A stretch of DNA of 13,286 nucleotides from positions 1 to 13,286 of the forward strand of contig CAZFVY010000145.1 of assembly GCA_964522665.1 (NCBI GenBank), in the 5' to 3' direction. The translations under genes and the position numbers were made by a program. Positions 1 through 8,069 of the stretch are shown in pieces. The notes beneath the pieces were generated by a model. It did no database searches. It saw only the letters and a list, made by a program, of their open reading frames with translations, and was not told where the DNA came from. Within the stretch, counting starts at the first letter, position 1. Each line of letters begins with the position of its first letter. This DNA comes from CAZFVY01 sp964522665. Lineage in GTDB: Bacteria; Verrucomicrobiota; Verrucomicrobiia; Limisphaerales; CAZFVY01.

Positions 1-1999
1 GGGCGGCCTGGCGCTGCGTTTCGTAACGATTTTGTGATTGGGTCAACTCGAGTTGGTCCAACTGCCGCTGGCTCTGCTGGCCTTGGCCGGAGCCTTGGCC
101 GCTCTGGCCGCGGCTGACCTGATGTTCCCGCGCCGCGAGCGCGAGCAACGCCTGATAGGCGGACTGTTCCGCCGCCAGCGCCGACGGCAGGGGCGCCGGA
201 GTTCGAGCCGCTTCGTTCAAACGCGTGAGCGCTTTTTCCATCTCTTGCCCGGCTTTGGCCAAGCCGCTTTTCGCGCGCGGATTCTCCGCTTTGGCCGCGG
301 CTTCCTTCGCCTGCGTGATCGCCTGTTCCTGGGACTCGCGAACCACCGCCTCATCCTTCTCGTAGTTCGCGGCTGGCTTGGCGCCGGCTGATTGGCGCGA
401 CAAATTCCAGGTGGCGCTGACGATTTGCTTTTGCAGTTCGGCCAACTTGGTGGCCTGGCCGCCCGGCGTGTTACCGGACTCCTGCTGGCGCTGCTCGGAC
501 TGCCGATCCTGCTGCTGGCCCTGGCGAAAAATCTCTTCAAACGGCCGCACCTCCGCGAAAAAGAGATCGCTCGTGGTACGCCGGACTTGGCCGTCTGGGC
601 CGAGATCATCCGCCCAGGCGAAGTAGGAGACCAATTGGCCAGGCTCAAGCGCCAGTTTCTCAAACGGCAATTGGTACTGGATCGGCCGTTTCTCGCGGGC
701 GGGCGCGGCCTTGCCCATCTCGATGAATTTGGTTTCCTGACCGGCGACGGTGTAGGCCAGTCCGTAGGCCCGCAGCCCGAAATCGTCCCAAGCTTCGCCG
801 CGGAAATCGACCTCTTCCAGGGGCGAGACGCGCGTGTCGCCGCGCGGCGTGGCGAGCTTCAACTCCGGCGGGCGGTTCTTGAGCGCGTCAAAGACGAACT
901 GCGCGGGAACTTTGTTTGTTCGGCCATCGGCGTCGGTCAACTGCAGCTCATACGACATGCTTGACTGCAGCGCGAAATCCTTCAGCGACGCGTTGGCCTG
1001 GTTGGTGGTCACCGTCAGCGGAATCACCGTCTTGTCTTTCGCGACCAATTTCGCGGCCACGACCGGCTTGTTCAGTTGCAGCGACAGCTCCAGCCGCGAT
1101 CCTTCCACCGCGCTGACGCGCCGGGTATCTTCGATTTTCTTTTCGGGCAGGCCGGTGTAACTCGGGAAAGCGACGCGCACATCAGATTTCTCGAGGCGGG
1201 GATACTCGAAAACCGTGACCTTAAAATCGCGCGTCCGTTGTCCGCCAAACTCGACATGATACGTCAAACTGTTGGTCACTTCCGCCAGAGTCCCGCCGAA
1301 CACCGGGTCGCCGAGGCTCTTGGTGAGGGCGACGTGTTGGCTCGCTGGCGCGGTCGAGCCGATGACCCAATCGACCGCGGCGGGCAAGGGGCCGTCGAAG
1401 CGCGCAAGCACAACCAATGGACTTCCGCGTTCGAGGCTGACGTCGCCCGGCGTGACCGTGATGCCGCGGCGCGCCAGCGCCCGCAGCCGGGTGTGTCGTT
1501 CGGTGGAATGCACCTGGGTTAACGCGCCGACCATCAGCAGGAACGCCAGCACGCTCAACGCCCGCGCGGTCGCGAGCTGCGCCGGGCTGACGACGTCGGT
1601 CCATCCGGCGGCCTCGCTTTGTCGCACGGCCTCCCGGACGACCCGCTCCTGCAGGTAGCTGAGCTGGCCGCCGCGCGCTTGAGCGAGTTGCTCCATCGCC
1701 GTGACGAGGACCGAGTTCAACTCGGGGTGCCGCAGCTCGACTTCCGCGGCGATGGCCTTAAAATCGACTCTGCCCACTTGCGCGCGCCAACAAACGCGGA
1801 GCGCAGCCGCGCCGGCGGCCGCCAGCAGGAGCGGAACGGTCCCCGGCAGCCACCAACCGGTGAGGCGGTAAATCAGCGCGAGGGCGGCTCCCGCCGCGGC
1901 GGCGCCGAGCCAGCAAAGCATCAGCCCGCGGGCGCGCCGGAGGCGGCGATACCGGGAAGCGATTGCTTCCAACTGCGCGCGAAGAGTTGGGTCCATCAT
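1..1999 (-). CDS. Membrane-anchored Gln-rich coiled-coil protein, DUF4175-like (C-terminus beyond window)
   Basis: An open frame runs leftward from ATG at 1999 to the left edge without a stop, giving the first 666 residues of a longer protein. Two hydrophobic segments lie near residues 26-46 and 52-70 and a third near 143-163. A long beta-rich, probably periplasmic region follows (about 180-470), of the kind found in DUF4175-like proteins. From about residue 485 the chain becomes Gln-, Glu- and Ala-rich with coiled-coil character, including a Q-rich patch near 492-510 and a Gly/Gln/Ser patch near 630-650. The start is an ATG-ATG pair (1999 or 1996) with AGGAG eight bases upstream of the first. 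It begins three bases after the stop of the BatA-type gene, so it is the last visible gene of the MoxR array. Long proteins of this build commonly follow MoxR/DUF58/BatA genes in Verrucomicrobiota-like genomes. The family name is by resemblance; a scaffold role is inference. Confidence 0.8.
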   Translation of the reverse strand, partial: MMDPTLRAQLEAIASRYRRLRRARGLMLCWLGAAAAGAALALIYRLTGWWLPGTVPLLLAAAGAAALRVCWRAQVGRVDFKAIAAEVELRHPELNSVLVTAMEQLAQARGGQLSYLQERVVREAVRQSEAAGWTDVVSPAQLATARALSVLAFLLMVGALTQVHSTERHTRLRALARRGITVTPGDVSLERGSPLVVLARFDGPLPAAVDWVIGSTAPASQHVALTKSLGDPVFGGTLAEVTNSLTYHVEFGGQRTRDFKVTVFEYPRLEKSDVRVAFPSYTGLPEKKIEDTRRVSAVEGSRLELSLQLNKPVVAAKLVAKDKTVIPLTVTTNQANASLKDFALQSSMSYELQLTDADGRTNKVPAQFVFDALKNRPPELKLATPRGDTRVSPLEEVDFRGEAWDDFGLRAYGLAYTVAGQETKFIEMGKAAPAREKRPIQYQLPFEKLALEPGQLVSYFAWADDLGPDGQVRRTTSDLFFAEVRPFEEIFRQGQQQDRQSEQRQQESGNTPGGQATKLAELQKQIVSATWNLSRQSAGAKPAANYEKDEAVVRESQEQAITQAKEAAAKAENPRAKSGLAKAGQEMEKALTRLNEAARTPAPLPSALAAEQSAYQALLALAAREHQVSRGQSGQGSGQGQQSQRQLDQLELTQSQNRYETQRQAA

Positions 2000-2002
2000 A
2001 CG

Positions 2003-4108
2003 TCAAACTCCTGATTCCGGGAGGGCGCGTCGCATCAGCGATCCGGCCACCCACGTTTCGATCAGCAACACGGCCAGCGCTCCGAGAATGAGCCAGCGCC
2101 AAAGCTTCTGTCGAGATTCTAACTCGGAATTGAGGAGATGCCGTTTCGCCTCCGCGGGGGGCGTCGGCTTGAGCGCCGTAATCTTGATGGGCGCGCCGAG
2201 TTGTTCGAGTTCGTCCAGGGGCAGCGGCGCGGTCTTGCTCTCATTGGGATCCAGATTGACGGCAAAACGGCGGGGCGCCTGATGCGACGTCACCGTATAG
2301 ATTCCGGGCAAATCGGTCTTGGTGAATTGCTCTCCGGCCGTCCACGGAATCTCCGCTCCGTCCGGACCGATGACCGCGAGCGGTTGATCGGCTCCGACGC
2401 CCGGAAACGTCGCGGGGTCGTTCACGAAGTATTGCGACGGCTGGGTGGACAAGCCGCCGGTCTGTTCGAGCATCGAGTAGAGCAGGGGCACGAATTTCGA
2501 GGATAACGCCAATTGGCTGTCCGTGGGCTGCCAGCCGGAGGTCAGAACGAAGAGTGATCCCTGGCCGACCGGCGCCTGGATTAGAGCCACGTCGCCCCCG
2601 TCGAAACGGGCGAGCACGCGGGCGCCCGGAATGCCGGTGAGGGGTAGCCGGCGGTGTTTCCAAAAGTGAATCTTCGTGAAGTCACTGTAACGCGGGTCGG
2701 CAAATGGGGCAAAGATCGGGTGCTGAAAATCCATCTCACCGAGCATCGCGTAACCGCCGCCGGGGGCTTCTTCCGCCGTCACGCCGGCGACCCCGAGGGC
2801 GGCGCCGATGCCCACGGCGGCCGCGGGCGTTTGCATGACCCAAAGGACGCTCTTCCCGTTGTTTAGACCTTGCCGCACGGAATCGAGTTGGCCGTCCGCG
2901 AGCGCGTCCGCGACGACGATGAGGGAGGCCTTTTCCAGGTCCGCGGGCGCGAGGCTGGCGCCGGGGGCGATCGCGCTGACTTCAACCGCCTGGCGCCGCG
3001 TCGTTTGAAACGCTCGTTTGACGTAATACAACAATTGAGCCGGATCACGGTCAGCGTCAGCGCCGAGAAACAGCACCTTGGCGCGCGCGGCTTCGGGGGG
3101 AATAACGTACACGGTGTTGTCGAAATCTTCATCATCGCCGAGGAGGATGAGGCGATCGACCAACGCGCCAGGCGGGACGGATGGGGCGGTCACCACGCGA
3201 CTTTGGCCGGGAGGCACGTAAACATCGAGCGCGGCGCCGACGACTTTCTTGTCCGCGCCGTACGCCCAACCGATCCGGAATTGTTCGCTCCGCGAGTCGG
3301 AGGCATTGCTGACGCGGACGCGCGGACCGGACGGCGCGGCCGCGGTCTCCTCGGTCTCCACGATCAATTGCAGGCTGGCGTTCGTCGGCCGTTTGGCCTT
3401 CAGCGAAATCGGAATCACTTCTACTCCTTTTGGCCACTCATAACCCTGCAACGTGTCGAGGCGGCTGCCCTCGGCGAAGTCGCTGATCAGCACGATTTGT
3501 CGCGGTCCGGTCGCGGCGCCTTGCTTCTCCTTCGGTACGCTCTCCTCGAAGGATTCGGCCGCGGTGATGAGGGCGGCGCCAAGATGAGTGACGGACCAAC
3601 CGGGCGTTGAATCGGACAACCGTTTGGCCGCCAGGGCGACGCGTTCGTCCCGGTTGAGCGCGGTCCATTGATCGAAGGTCAGCAACCTTTTGAGTTGGCG
3701 GTCAAAAGTGAAGACCGCGCATTGGTCGCCGGGGGCGAGCTTCTGCAAGGTCTCGTTGGCCCGGGTGAGCGCGTCGGGCCAGAGATCGGCCCGGCGCATG
3801 CTGGCGCTGGTGTCCACGAGGAGAATCACCTTTTTGCTCGGTTCCCCCGAGTCGCCCAACCCGACGGCGCGCGGTAAAAACGGTCGGGCGAAACCGAGCG
3901 CGAGCAGGCAGAGCGCGACGCAACGCAGGAGCAATAGCAGAATGTTCTCGATCCGGCTCCAGCGCGTCAGCCGCGGCGGCGTGGGAAATAGGAACATTAA
4001 AGAACTGAACGTGACCCGTTCGCGCGAGCTCCGGCGGATCAAATGAAAGATCACCGGCAGCGCGACCGCCGCCGCGCCGGCCAGAAAAAGAGGCGCGAGA
4101 AAATTCAT
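2003..4108 (-). CDS. BatA-type von Willebrand factor A membrane protein
   Basis: This 701-residue protein is an inner-membrane vWA protein expected to partner the MoxR ATPase. The N-terminus is a classic BatA N-terminal domain: one membrane helix at about 3-23, the HLIRR signature at 22-26, and a second helix at about 54-75 ending in ARPFLPR. The vWA domain starts near 93 and has the MIDAS motif DTSAS (D99, S101, S103), with a further acidic residue D210 in LISDF. Residues 342-545 resemble the glutamine-amidotransferase-like fold seen in larger BatA relatives (VLFLGA at 345-350, then an alternating strand/helix pattern). A helix at about 670-690 anchors the C-terminus. The start overlaps the DUF58 stop by four bases (ATGA). 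It is much longer than plain BatA/BatB (about 330 residues), and no separate BatB-E gene is visible. The name is by domain; the metal-dependent adhesion or maturation role is family knowledge. Confidence 0.9.
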   Translation of the reverse strand: MNFLAPLFLAGAAAVALPVIFHLIRRSSRERVTFSSLMFLFPTPPRLTRWSRIENILLLLLRCVALCLLALGFARPFLPRAVGLGDSGEPSKKVILLVDTSASMRRADLWPDALTRANETLQKLAPGDQCAVFTFDRQLKRLLTFDQWTALNRDERVALAAKRLSDSTPGWSVTHLGAALITAAESFEESVPKEKQGAATGPRQIVLISDFAEGSRLDTLQGYEWPKGVEVIPISLKAKRPTNASLQLIVETEETAAAPSGPRVRVSNASDSRSEQFRIGWAYGADKKVVGAALDVYVPPGQSRVVTAPSVPPGALVDRLILLGDDEDFDNTVYVIPPEAARAKVLFLGADADRDPAQLLYYVKRAFQTTRRQAVEVSAIAPGASLAPADLEKASLIVVADALADGQLDSVRQGLNNGKSVLWVMQTPAAAVGIGAALGVAGVTAEEAPGGGYAMLGEMDFQHPIFAPFADPRYSDFTKIHFWKHRRLPLTGIPGARVLARFDGGDVALIQAPVGQGSLFVLTSGWQPTDSQLALSSKFVPLLYSMLEQTGGLSTQPSQYFVNDPATFPGVGADQPLAVIGPDGAEIPWTAGEQFTKTDLPGIYTVTSHQAPRRFAVNLDPNESKTAPLPLDELEQLGAPIKITALKPTPPAEAKRHLLNSELESRQKLWRWLILGALAVLLIETWVAGSLMRRALPESGV
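2008..2012 (-). promoter_or_regulatory. Shine-Dalgarno site for the coiled-coil protein
   Basis: AGGAG on the minus strand, eight bases before the ATG at 1999, lying inside the last codons of the upstream BatA-type gene. It supports the 1999 start and points to translational coupling. Confidence 0.7.
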
Positions 4109-5061
4109 GCGTTCGCCCCGTCGGACGCCGCCGGTTTGGCCCGCTTGCCGCGGCGGGTACGCTCGCGCAGAAAGTCGAACAGCGCCAGGTCGAGCGGTTG
4201 GTCGGTGGCCAGCCGATAATATGCGACGCCCAGTTTATCGCAGGTCGCCTGGACGGCGTCGTTGTGGGCCTGCAGTTTTTCGAGGTAACCGCGGCGGGCG
4301 ACGGCGGGGTCGAGGTAGATGTCGCGGCCCGACTCCATGTCCCGAAACAACGCGGGTTGGCCGAAGGTGAAATTCAATTCCGCGGGATCGAGCATTTGGA
4401 AGACGAGAACTTCATGCCCGCAAGCGGTGAGCGAGCCGAGGTTCTTTTCGAGCGCGGCCACCGGCGCGAGCAGGTCGGAAACCAGGACCATCAGGCTTCG
4501 TTTCGTCACCAACTCCGCGATCCGCTTCAGGGGAGCCACCAGATCGGTCGTTTGACCGCCGGCGGGCCGTTCCAGATTGACCATGATCTGCCGCAGTTGG
4601 CCGGTGCGGTGACGAGCCGGCAAGTATTCACGAATGCGTTCGTCGAAACTCAGCAGGCCGACGCCGTCGCCCTGCAAATAGAGAAAGTAGGCGAGCGTGG
4701 CGGCCAACGTGTTGGCGTATTGCGCCTTGGACCAGGCGAGCGAGCCGTACTGCATCGAGCGGCTGTTATCCACCAGGAGGTAGCAGCGGAGATTCGTTTC
4801 GTCCTCGAACTTCTTAATATAATAGCGATCGCTTCGCGCAAAAAGGCGCCAGTCGAGATAGCGCGGATCATCGCCCGGCACGTAGGCACGGTATTCGGTG
4901 AACTCGACGGAGAAGCCGTGGTAGGGGCTGCGATGCAGGCCGCTCCAAAAGCCTTCGACGACGATGCGGGCGCGGAACTCGAGGCTCTTGATGCGCATCA
5001 GCGCCTCGGGGGAAATCAGCGAGGCCGCGCGGCTGCGGGAATGGGTGGGCGCGTCGATCAT
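4105..5061 (-). CDS. DUF58 (vWA-like) domain protein
   Basis: A 318-residue protein with the full DUF58 signature. It has HRSPYHGFSVEF at 43-54, then RAYVPGDDPRYLDWRLFAR (58-76), YIKKFEDE (81-88) and a vWA-like MIDAS, DNSRS, at 98-102 (D98, S100, S102). The later vWA acid lies in VSDLL (D196). There is no signal peptide or membrane helix, so it is probably cytoplasmic or peripheral. DUF58 proteins almost always sit beside MoxR ATPases and are thought to be their vWA partners. Here it overlaps MoxR by four bases upstream and the BatA-type gene by four bases downstream (ATGA at both joints), so the three are translationally coupled. No strong ribosome binding site precedes ATG 5061, as expected for coupling. 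An internal start at Met22 is possible, but the overlap favours the longer form. Confidence 0.93.
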   Translation of the reverse strand: MIDAPTHSRSRAASLISPEALMRIKSLEFRARIVVEGFWSGLHRSPYHGFSVEFTEYRAYVPGDDPRYLDWRLFARSDRYYIKKFEDETNLRCYLLVDNSRSMQYGSLAWSKAQYANTLAATLAYFLYLQGDGVGLLSFDERIREYLPARHRTGQLRQIMVNLERPAGGQTTDLVAPLKRIAELVTKRSLMVLVSDLLAPVAALEKNLGSLTACGHEVLVFQMLDPAELNFTFGQPALFRDMESGRDIYLDPAVARRGYLEKLQAHNDAVQATCDKLGVAYYRLATDQPLDLALFDFLRERTRRGKRAKPAASDGANA

Positions 5062-6071
5062 CCGGCGTCGGTGGTTTTCACGGTTTCGAGGAGGCGTTGG
5101 ATCACTTTTTCGACGGTGATGCCCTCCGCTTCGGCCCGGTAGTTAATCAGGATGCGGTGGCGGAGGACCGGCGAGGCGAGGGCGCGAATGTCCTCGACGG
5201 TGACGTGCGCGCGGCCTTTGAAAAGGGCGCGGGCCTTGCCGCCCAGGACCAGATATTGCGAGGCGCGCAGGCCAGCGCCCCAATTCACCCAGGAGTTGAT
5301 GAAATCGGGCGAACCAGCCTGGTTCGGGCGGGATGCCGCCGCGAGCCGGACGGCATAGCGCACGACGGCTTCGGCGATCGGGACATTGCGGATGGTTTGC
5401 TGGAACCGCAGGACGTCGGCGCCGCTGAACAACGCGGTCAAAGGCTCGGAATGACCGGTTGTGGTCCGCGTCACGGCTTCAACTTCTTCCCTCTCGGAGA
5501 GGTAGTCGATCACGACGTTAAACATGAAGCGATCCAGTTGCGCCTCGGGCAGGGGATAGGTTCCTTCCATCTCGATCGGGTTCTGGGTGGCGAGCACGAA
5601 GAACGGCTCGGGCAGGGCGTGCCGGACGCCGGCGGCGGTGACTTGATGCTCCTGCATCGCCTCGAGCAACGCCGCCTGGGTCTTGGGCGGGGTGCGATTG
5701 ATCTCATCCGCCAGAATCATGTTGGCGAAGATCGGCCCGCGCACGAACACCATCCGGCGGTCGCCGCCGGACTCCTGCAGGATTTCGGTGCCGGTGATGT
5801 CGGCCGGCATGAGGTCAGGGGTAAATTGGATGCGCTGAAAATTGAGGTGAAAGATGCGGGCAATCGATTTCACGAGCAACGTCTTGGCCAGGCCGGGCGC
5901 GCCGGTGATCAGGCAGTGGCCGCCACCGAAAAGCGCGATCAGCAGTTGTTCGATCACGTCGCCCTGCCCGATGATTACCTTCGCCAGTTCCGTCCGAATT
6001 TGCTCGCGCCCCGCGAGGATCGCTTCGACGGTCTCTTTCTCGGTCCCAATTCGGTCCATTGTCATTTCCAT
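5058..6071 (-). CDS. MoxR family AAA+ ATPase
   Basis: This 337-residue protein is a complete MoxR-type AAA+ chaperone ATPase. Walker A is GAPGLAKT (57-64, K63), Walker B is MILADEINR (118-126, D122/E123), and EAMQEHQVT (137-145) is typical of the family. Sensor 1 is ATQNP (161-165), the LDRF motif carries an arginine-finger candidate (R181), and sensor 2 lies in WGAGLRASQYL (264-274, R269). The usual family form here is GAGPRA or GASPRA, so Leu268 replaces Pro, a small deviation. MoxR proteins use ATP to remodel vWA-domain clients, and the two genes directly downstream encode such proteins. The ATG at 6071 has AGGAG five bases upstream; Met4 and Met5 are weaker alternatives. Sixty-six bases separate it from the DUF4159 gene upstream, with no clear terminator in between, so co-transcription is likely. 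Confidence 0.95.
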   Translation of the reverse strand: MEMTMDRIGTEKETVEAILAGREQIRTELAKVIIGQGDVIEQLLIALFGGGHCLITGAPGLAKTLLVKSIARIFHLNFQRIQFTPDLMPADITGTEILQESGGDRRMVFVRGPIFANMILADEINRTPPKTQAALLEAMQEHQVTAAGVRHALPEPFFVLATQNPIEMEGTYPLPEAQLDRFMFNVVIDYLSEREEVEAVTRTTTGHSEPLTALFSGADVLRFQQTIRNVPIAEAVVRYAVRLAAASRPNQAGSPDFINSWVNWGAGLRASQYLVLGGKARALFKGRAHVTVEDIRALASPVLRHRILINYRAEAEGITVEKVIQRLLETVKTTDAG

Positions 6072-6076
6072 ATTCG

Positions 6077-6081
6077 CTCCT
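6077..6081 (-). promoter_or_regulatory. Shine-Dalgarno site for the MoxR gene
   Basis: AGGAG on the minus strand, five bases before ATG 6071. It decides that start over the nearby in-frame ATGs at Met4 and Met5. Confidence 0.7.
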
Positions 6082-6137
6082 GCTGCCGGAACACTGAGAT
6101 AGTGGCTCCGCCGCCCGCCTCGGGGACGGCCGGAACC

Positions 6138-7070
6138 TCAGTGGGTCATCACATAAAAGATGATGTTGATACCGAGCGGGAACGCCCGCTTCTCCGAAAA
6201 CTCGTGAAAAAAGAAGTCATCCTCGCCTTCGCGCTCCCAGCCATCGCCGTTGTCGCAATTGTGCGTGGCGATCACCATGATGCGGCCTTTGTCGTCAAGG
6301 ATGGCGCGCACGTGCATTTCGCGGCATTCCTCGCCGTCGTGGTATTCCCAGGTGACGGCGCCGTGGGTGCGGATGGCGATGCGGATGTTTGGGGTTTGCA
6401 GGCTTGATTTCGGCCCTTCCAGCGGAAAGACGGCGTGGAAGAGAGGATGATCCATCGGTAATTCGACGAATTCCCGCTCGGGCAGCGCGCGTTTGATTTG
6501 CCCGGCGAATTGTTGCCAATGCCGCTCGCCCCAAAAGTCATCCGCCATGAGGACACCACCATTAAGCAGATAACGACGGAGAATCGGCACTTCTTCATCC
6601 TGCAAGAGGAGGCTGCCCACCTCGACCATGTAGATCCAGGGATAGTCGAACAATTCCGGCTCGGTCAGGCGAATGACGCGCCCGTCGGGATCGACTTTCA
6701 TCGAGGTCATCTGCTGGATGCGGTAGGACAAGTTCAGATCGCTATCCGGGTAATCGGTGATCCAATTGCCGGCGGACCACGAGCAATTGGGGTCCTCGCT
6801 GCGCAGCACGCGGGCGAAGGTGAAGACGTCCTTGCCGAAGCCCGGGGCGTTCGTCCAGTTCGGGGTGCCGCTGCTATGCGAGGCGATTTCGCGCGCGGTC
6901 CGCACCGTCGCCTCATCGACCGCCTCGCGGCCTTCCGTGTAAATGATATGGTTTCCGGCGTGCGGGTCCCGACCGCGGCGGCCGCGGCCGCGGAAGCCCT
7001 GCGCGACCCCGATCGCGGCGACGAGCGCCAGAATCGCGCTCATCAGCAGAAGTTTCCGCGTCGTTTTCAT
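6138..7070 (-). CDS. Exported DUF4159 protein, copy 2
   Basis: A 310-residue protein with a signal peptide (basic MKTTRK, hydrophobic LLLMSAILALVAAIGVA, likely cut before QGF near residue 23-24). The mature part matches DUF4159, a family with a glutamine-amidotransferase-like fold and no known reaction. Landmarks are HIIYTEG (41-47), ITDYPDSDLN (104-113), YLLNGGVLMADDFWG (167-181), ELPMDHPLF (203-211), DGEECREMH (245-253), ATHNCDNGDGWEREGED (268-284) and the end GINIIFYVMTH. The open frame extends 74 codons further upstream, but that stretch lies inside the preceding DUF4159 gene and is Arg-rich nonsense; ATG 7070 gives a proper signal peptide. It starts eight bases after the stop of copy 1 with no strong Shine-Dalgarno site, suggesting coupled translation. 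It is a clear tandem paralogue of copy 1 and in related genomes DUF4159 accompanies, or is fused to, BatA. Confidence 0.85.
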   Translation of the reverse strand: MKTTRKLLLMSAILALVAAIGVAQGFRGRGRRGRDPHAGNHIIYTEGREAVDEATVRTAREIASHSSGTPNWTNAPGFGKDVFTFARVLRSEDPNCSWSAGNWITDYPDSDLNLSYRIQQMTSMKVDPDGRVIRLTEPELFDYPWIYMVEVGSLLLQDEEVPILRRYLLNGGVLMADDFWGERHWQQFAGQIKRALPEREFVELPMDHPLFHAVFPLEGPKSSLQTPNIRIAIRTHGAVTWEYHDGEECREMHVRAILDDKGRIMVIATHNCDNGDGWEREGEDDFFFHEFSEKRAFPLGINIIFYVMTH

Positions 7071-7301
7071 CGCCGGGTTCAGTGCGTCATCAGATAAAAG
7101 ATGATGTTGATGCCGAGCGGGAACGCCCGCTTTTCGGAGAATTCGTGGAAGAATCCATCGTCCTCGCCTTCTCGTTCCCAACCGTCGCCGTTGTCGCAAT
7201 TGTGGGTGGCGATCACCATGATGCGGCCTTTGTCGTCGAGGATGGCCCGCACGTGCATTTCGCGACACTCCTCCCCGTCGTGAGTCTCCCAAGTGACGCC
7301 G
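6138..7301 (-). repeat. Tandem gene duplication: conserved 3' segments 6138-6360 and 7079-7301
   Basis: The last 220 or so coding bases of the two DUF4159 genes align without a gap of note and differ only at scattered, mostly synonymous sites. The shared run includes gataaaagatgatgttgat-like and gatcaccatgatgcggcct stretches. The rest of the genes is similar at protein level but diverged in loops. It is a direct repeat created by gene duplication, possibly kept alike at the 3' end by conversion or by purifying selection. Confidence 0.8.
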
Positions 7302-8062
7302 TACCAGCCGCTATTCGGGTTCAGGCTCATGCTTCCCTGGTGGCTGTTCGGGGTCTGCAATTTGTTCTTCGGCACGTCGAGGGGAAAAACAGAGTGGAAA
7401 ATGGGATGGTCCATCGGCAACTCAACAAACTGGCGCTCCGGGAGTACCCGCTTCATCTGTTTTTCAAATGTTCCCCATTGCTTCCAACCCCAAAAATCGT
7501 CCGCCATCAGAACGCCGCCGTTGAGCAGATATTTGCGCAGGATCGGAACTTCTTCATCCCGCAGGACCATGCGCCCGACTTCCACCATGTAAATCCACGG
7601 GAAGTCGAACAGCTCCGGGTCGCCCAGGCGGATCGTCCGTCCGTCGGGATCAACCTTGATCGACGTCATTTGCTGGAGGCGATACGACAGGTTCAGATCG
7701 CTGTCCGGGAAATCGGTGATCCAACCCCAAGGGCTGGCGCGGCCGGAAATATCGGGGCCGCTGGCGTAAGTGTATTTGATCCGTACGAAGGTGAACGCGT
7801 CGCCGACGAAACCCGGCGCGTTCGTCCAGACCGGCGTGCCGGTGCTGTGCGAGGCGATTTCGCGAGCGGTCCGCACCTTGTCTTCATCGACGGGTACGCC
7901 ATCGTAACCGTTGGACCCTTCCGTGTACACGATGTGGGAACGCCCGTCGCTGGTATTGTTGATGTCACGGTTTCGCCCCCAGCCAAAGCCCTGCGCGACG
8001 CAAAACGCCGCCGTCGGGCCGAGGATCACGGCCAGCCAGCAAAGTTTGGGAAATGCGCGCAC
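7079..8062 (-). CDS. Exported DUF4159 protein, copy 1 (GTG start)
   Basis: A 327-residue paralogue of the next gene downstream. A short signal peptide (about 1-23) is followed by VAQGFGWGRNRD, nearly the same junction as in copy 2. Shared landmarks are HIVYTEG (43-49), ITDFPDSDLN (115-124), YLLNGGVLMADDFWG (178-192), ELPMDHPIF (214-222), DGEECREMH (262-270), the Cys/Asp/Gly-rich stretch at 287-302 and GINIIFYLMTH at the end. Two loops differ: about 94-113 (TYASGPDISGRASPWG) and 239-256, an insert of around ten residues. The frame has an ATG at 8185 lying inside the protease gene, but it gives no signal peptide. GTG 8062, seven bases after the protease stop, gives a good one, so I chose it. 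No clear Shine-Dalgarno site precedes it. DUF4159 function is unknown; the protein should act in the envelope. Confidence 0.83.
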   Translation of the reverse strand: MRAFPKLCWLAVILGPTAAFCVAQGFGWGRNRDINNTSDGRSHIVYTEGSNGYDGVPVDEDKVRTAREIASHSTGTPVWTNAPGFVGDAFTFVRIKYTYASGPDISGRASPWGWITDFPDSDLNLSYRLQQMTSIKVDPDGRTIRLGDPELFDFPWIYMVEVGRMVLRDEEVPILRKYLLNGGVLMADDFWGWKQWGTFEKQMKRVLPERQFVELPMDHPIFHSVFPLDVPKNKLQTPNSHQGSMSLNPNSGWYGVTWETHDGEECREMHVRAILDDKGRIMVIATHNCDNGDGWEREGEDDGFFHEFSEKRAFPLGINIIFYLMTH

Positions 8063-8069
8063 GTCGGGA

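Noticed and set aside
5097..6407. Plus-strand open frame of 436 codons across MoxR and the second DUF4159 gene
   Set aside because: Antisense shadow; it spans two real genes and the gap between them, with no motif of its own.
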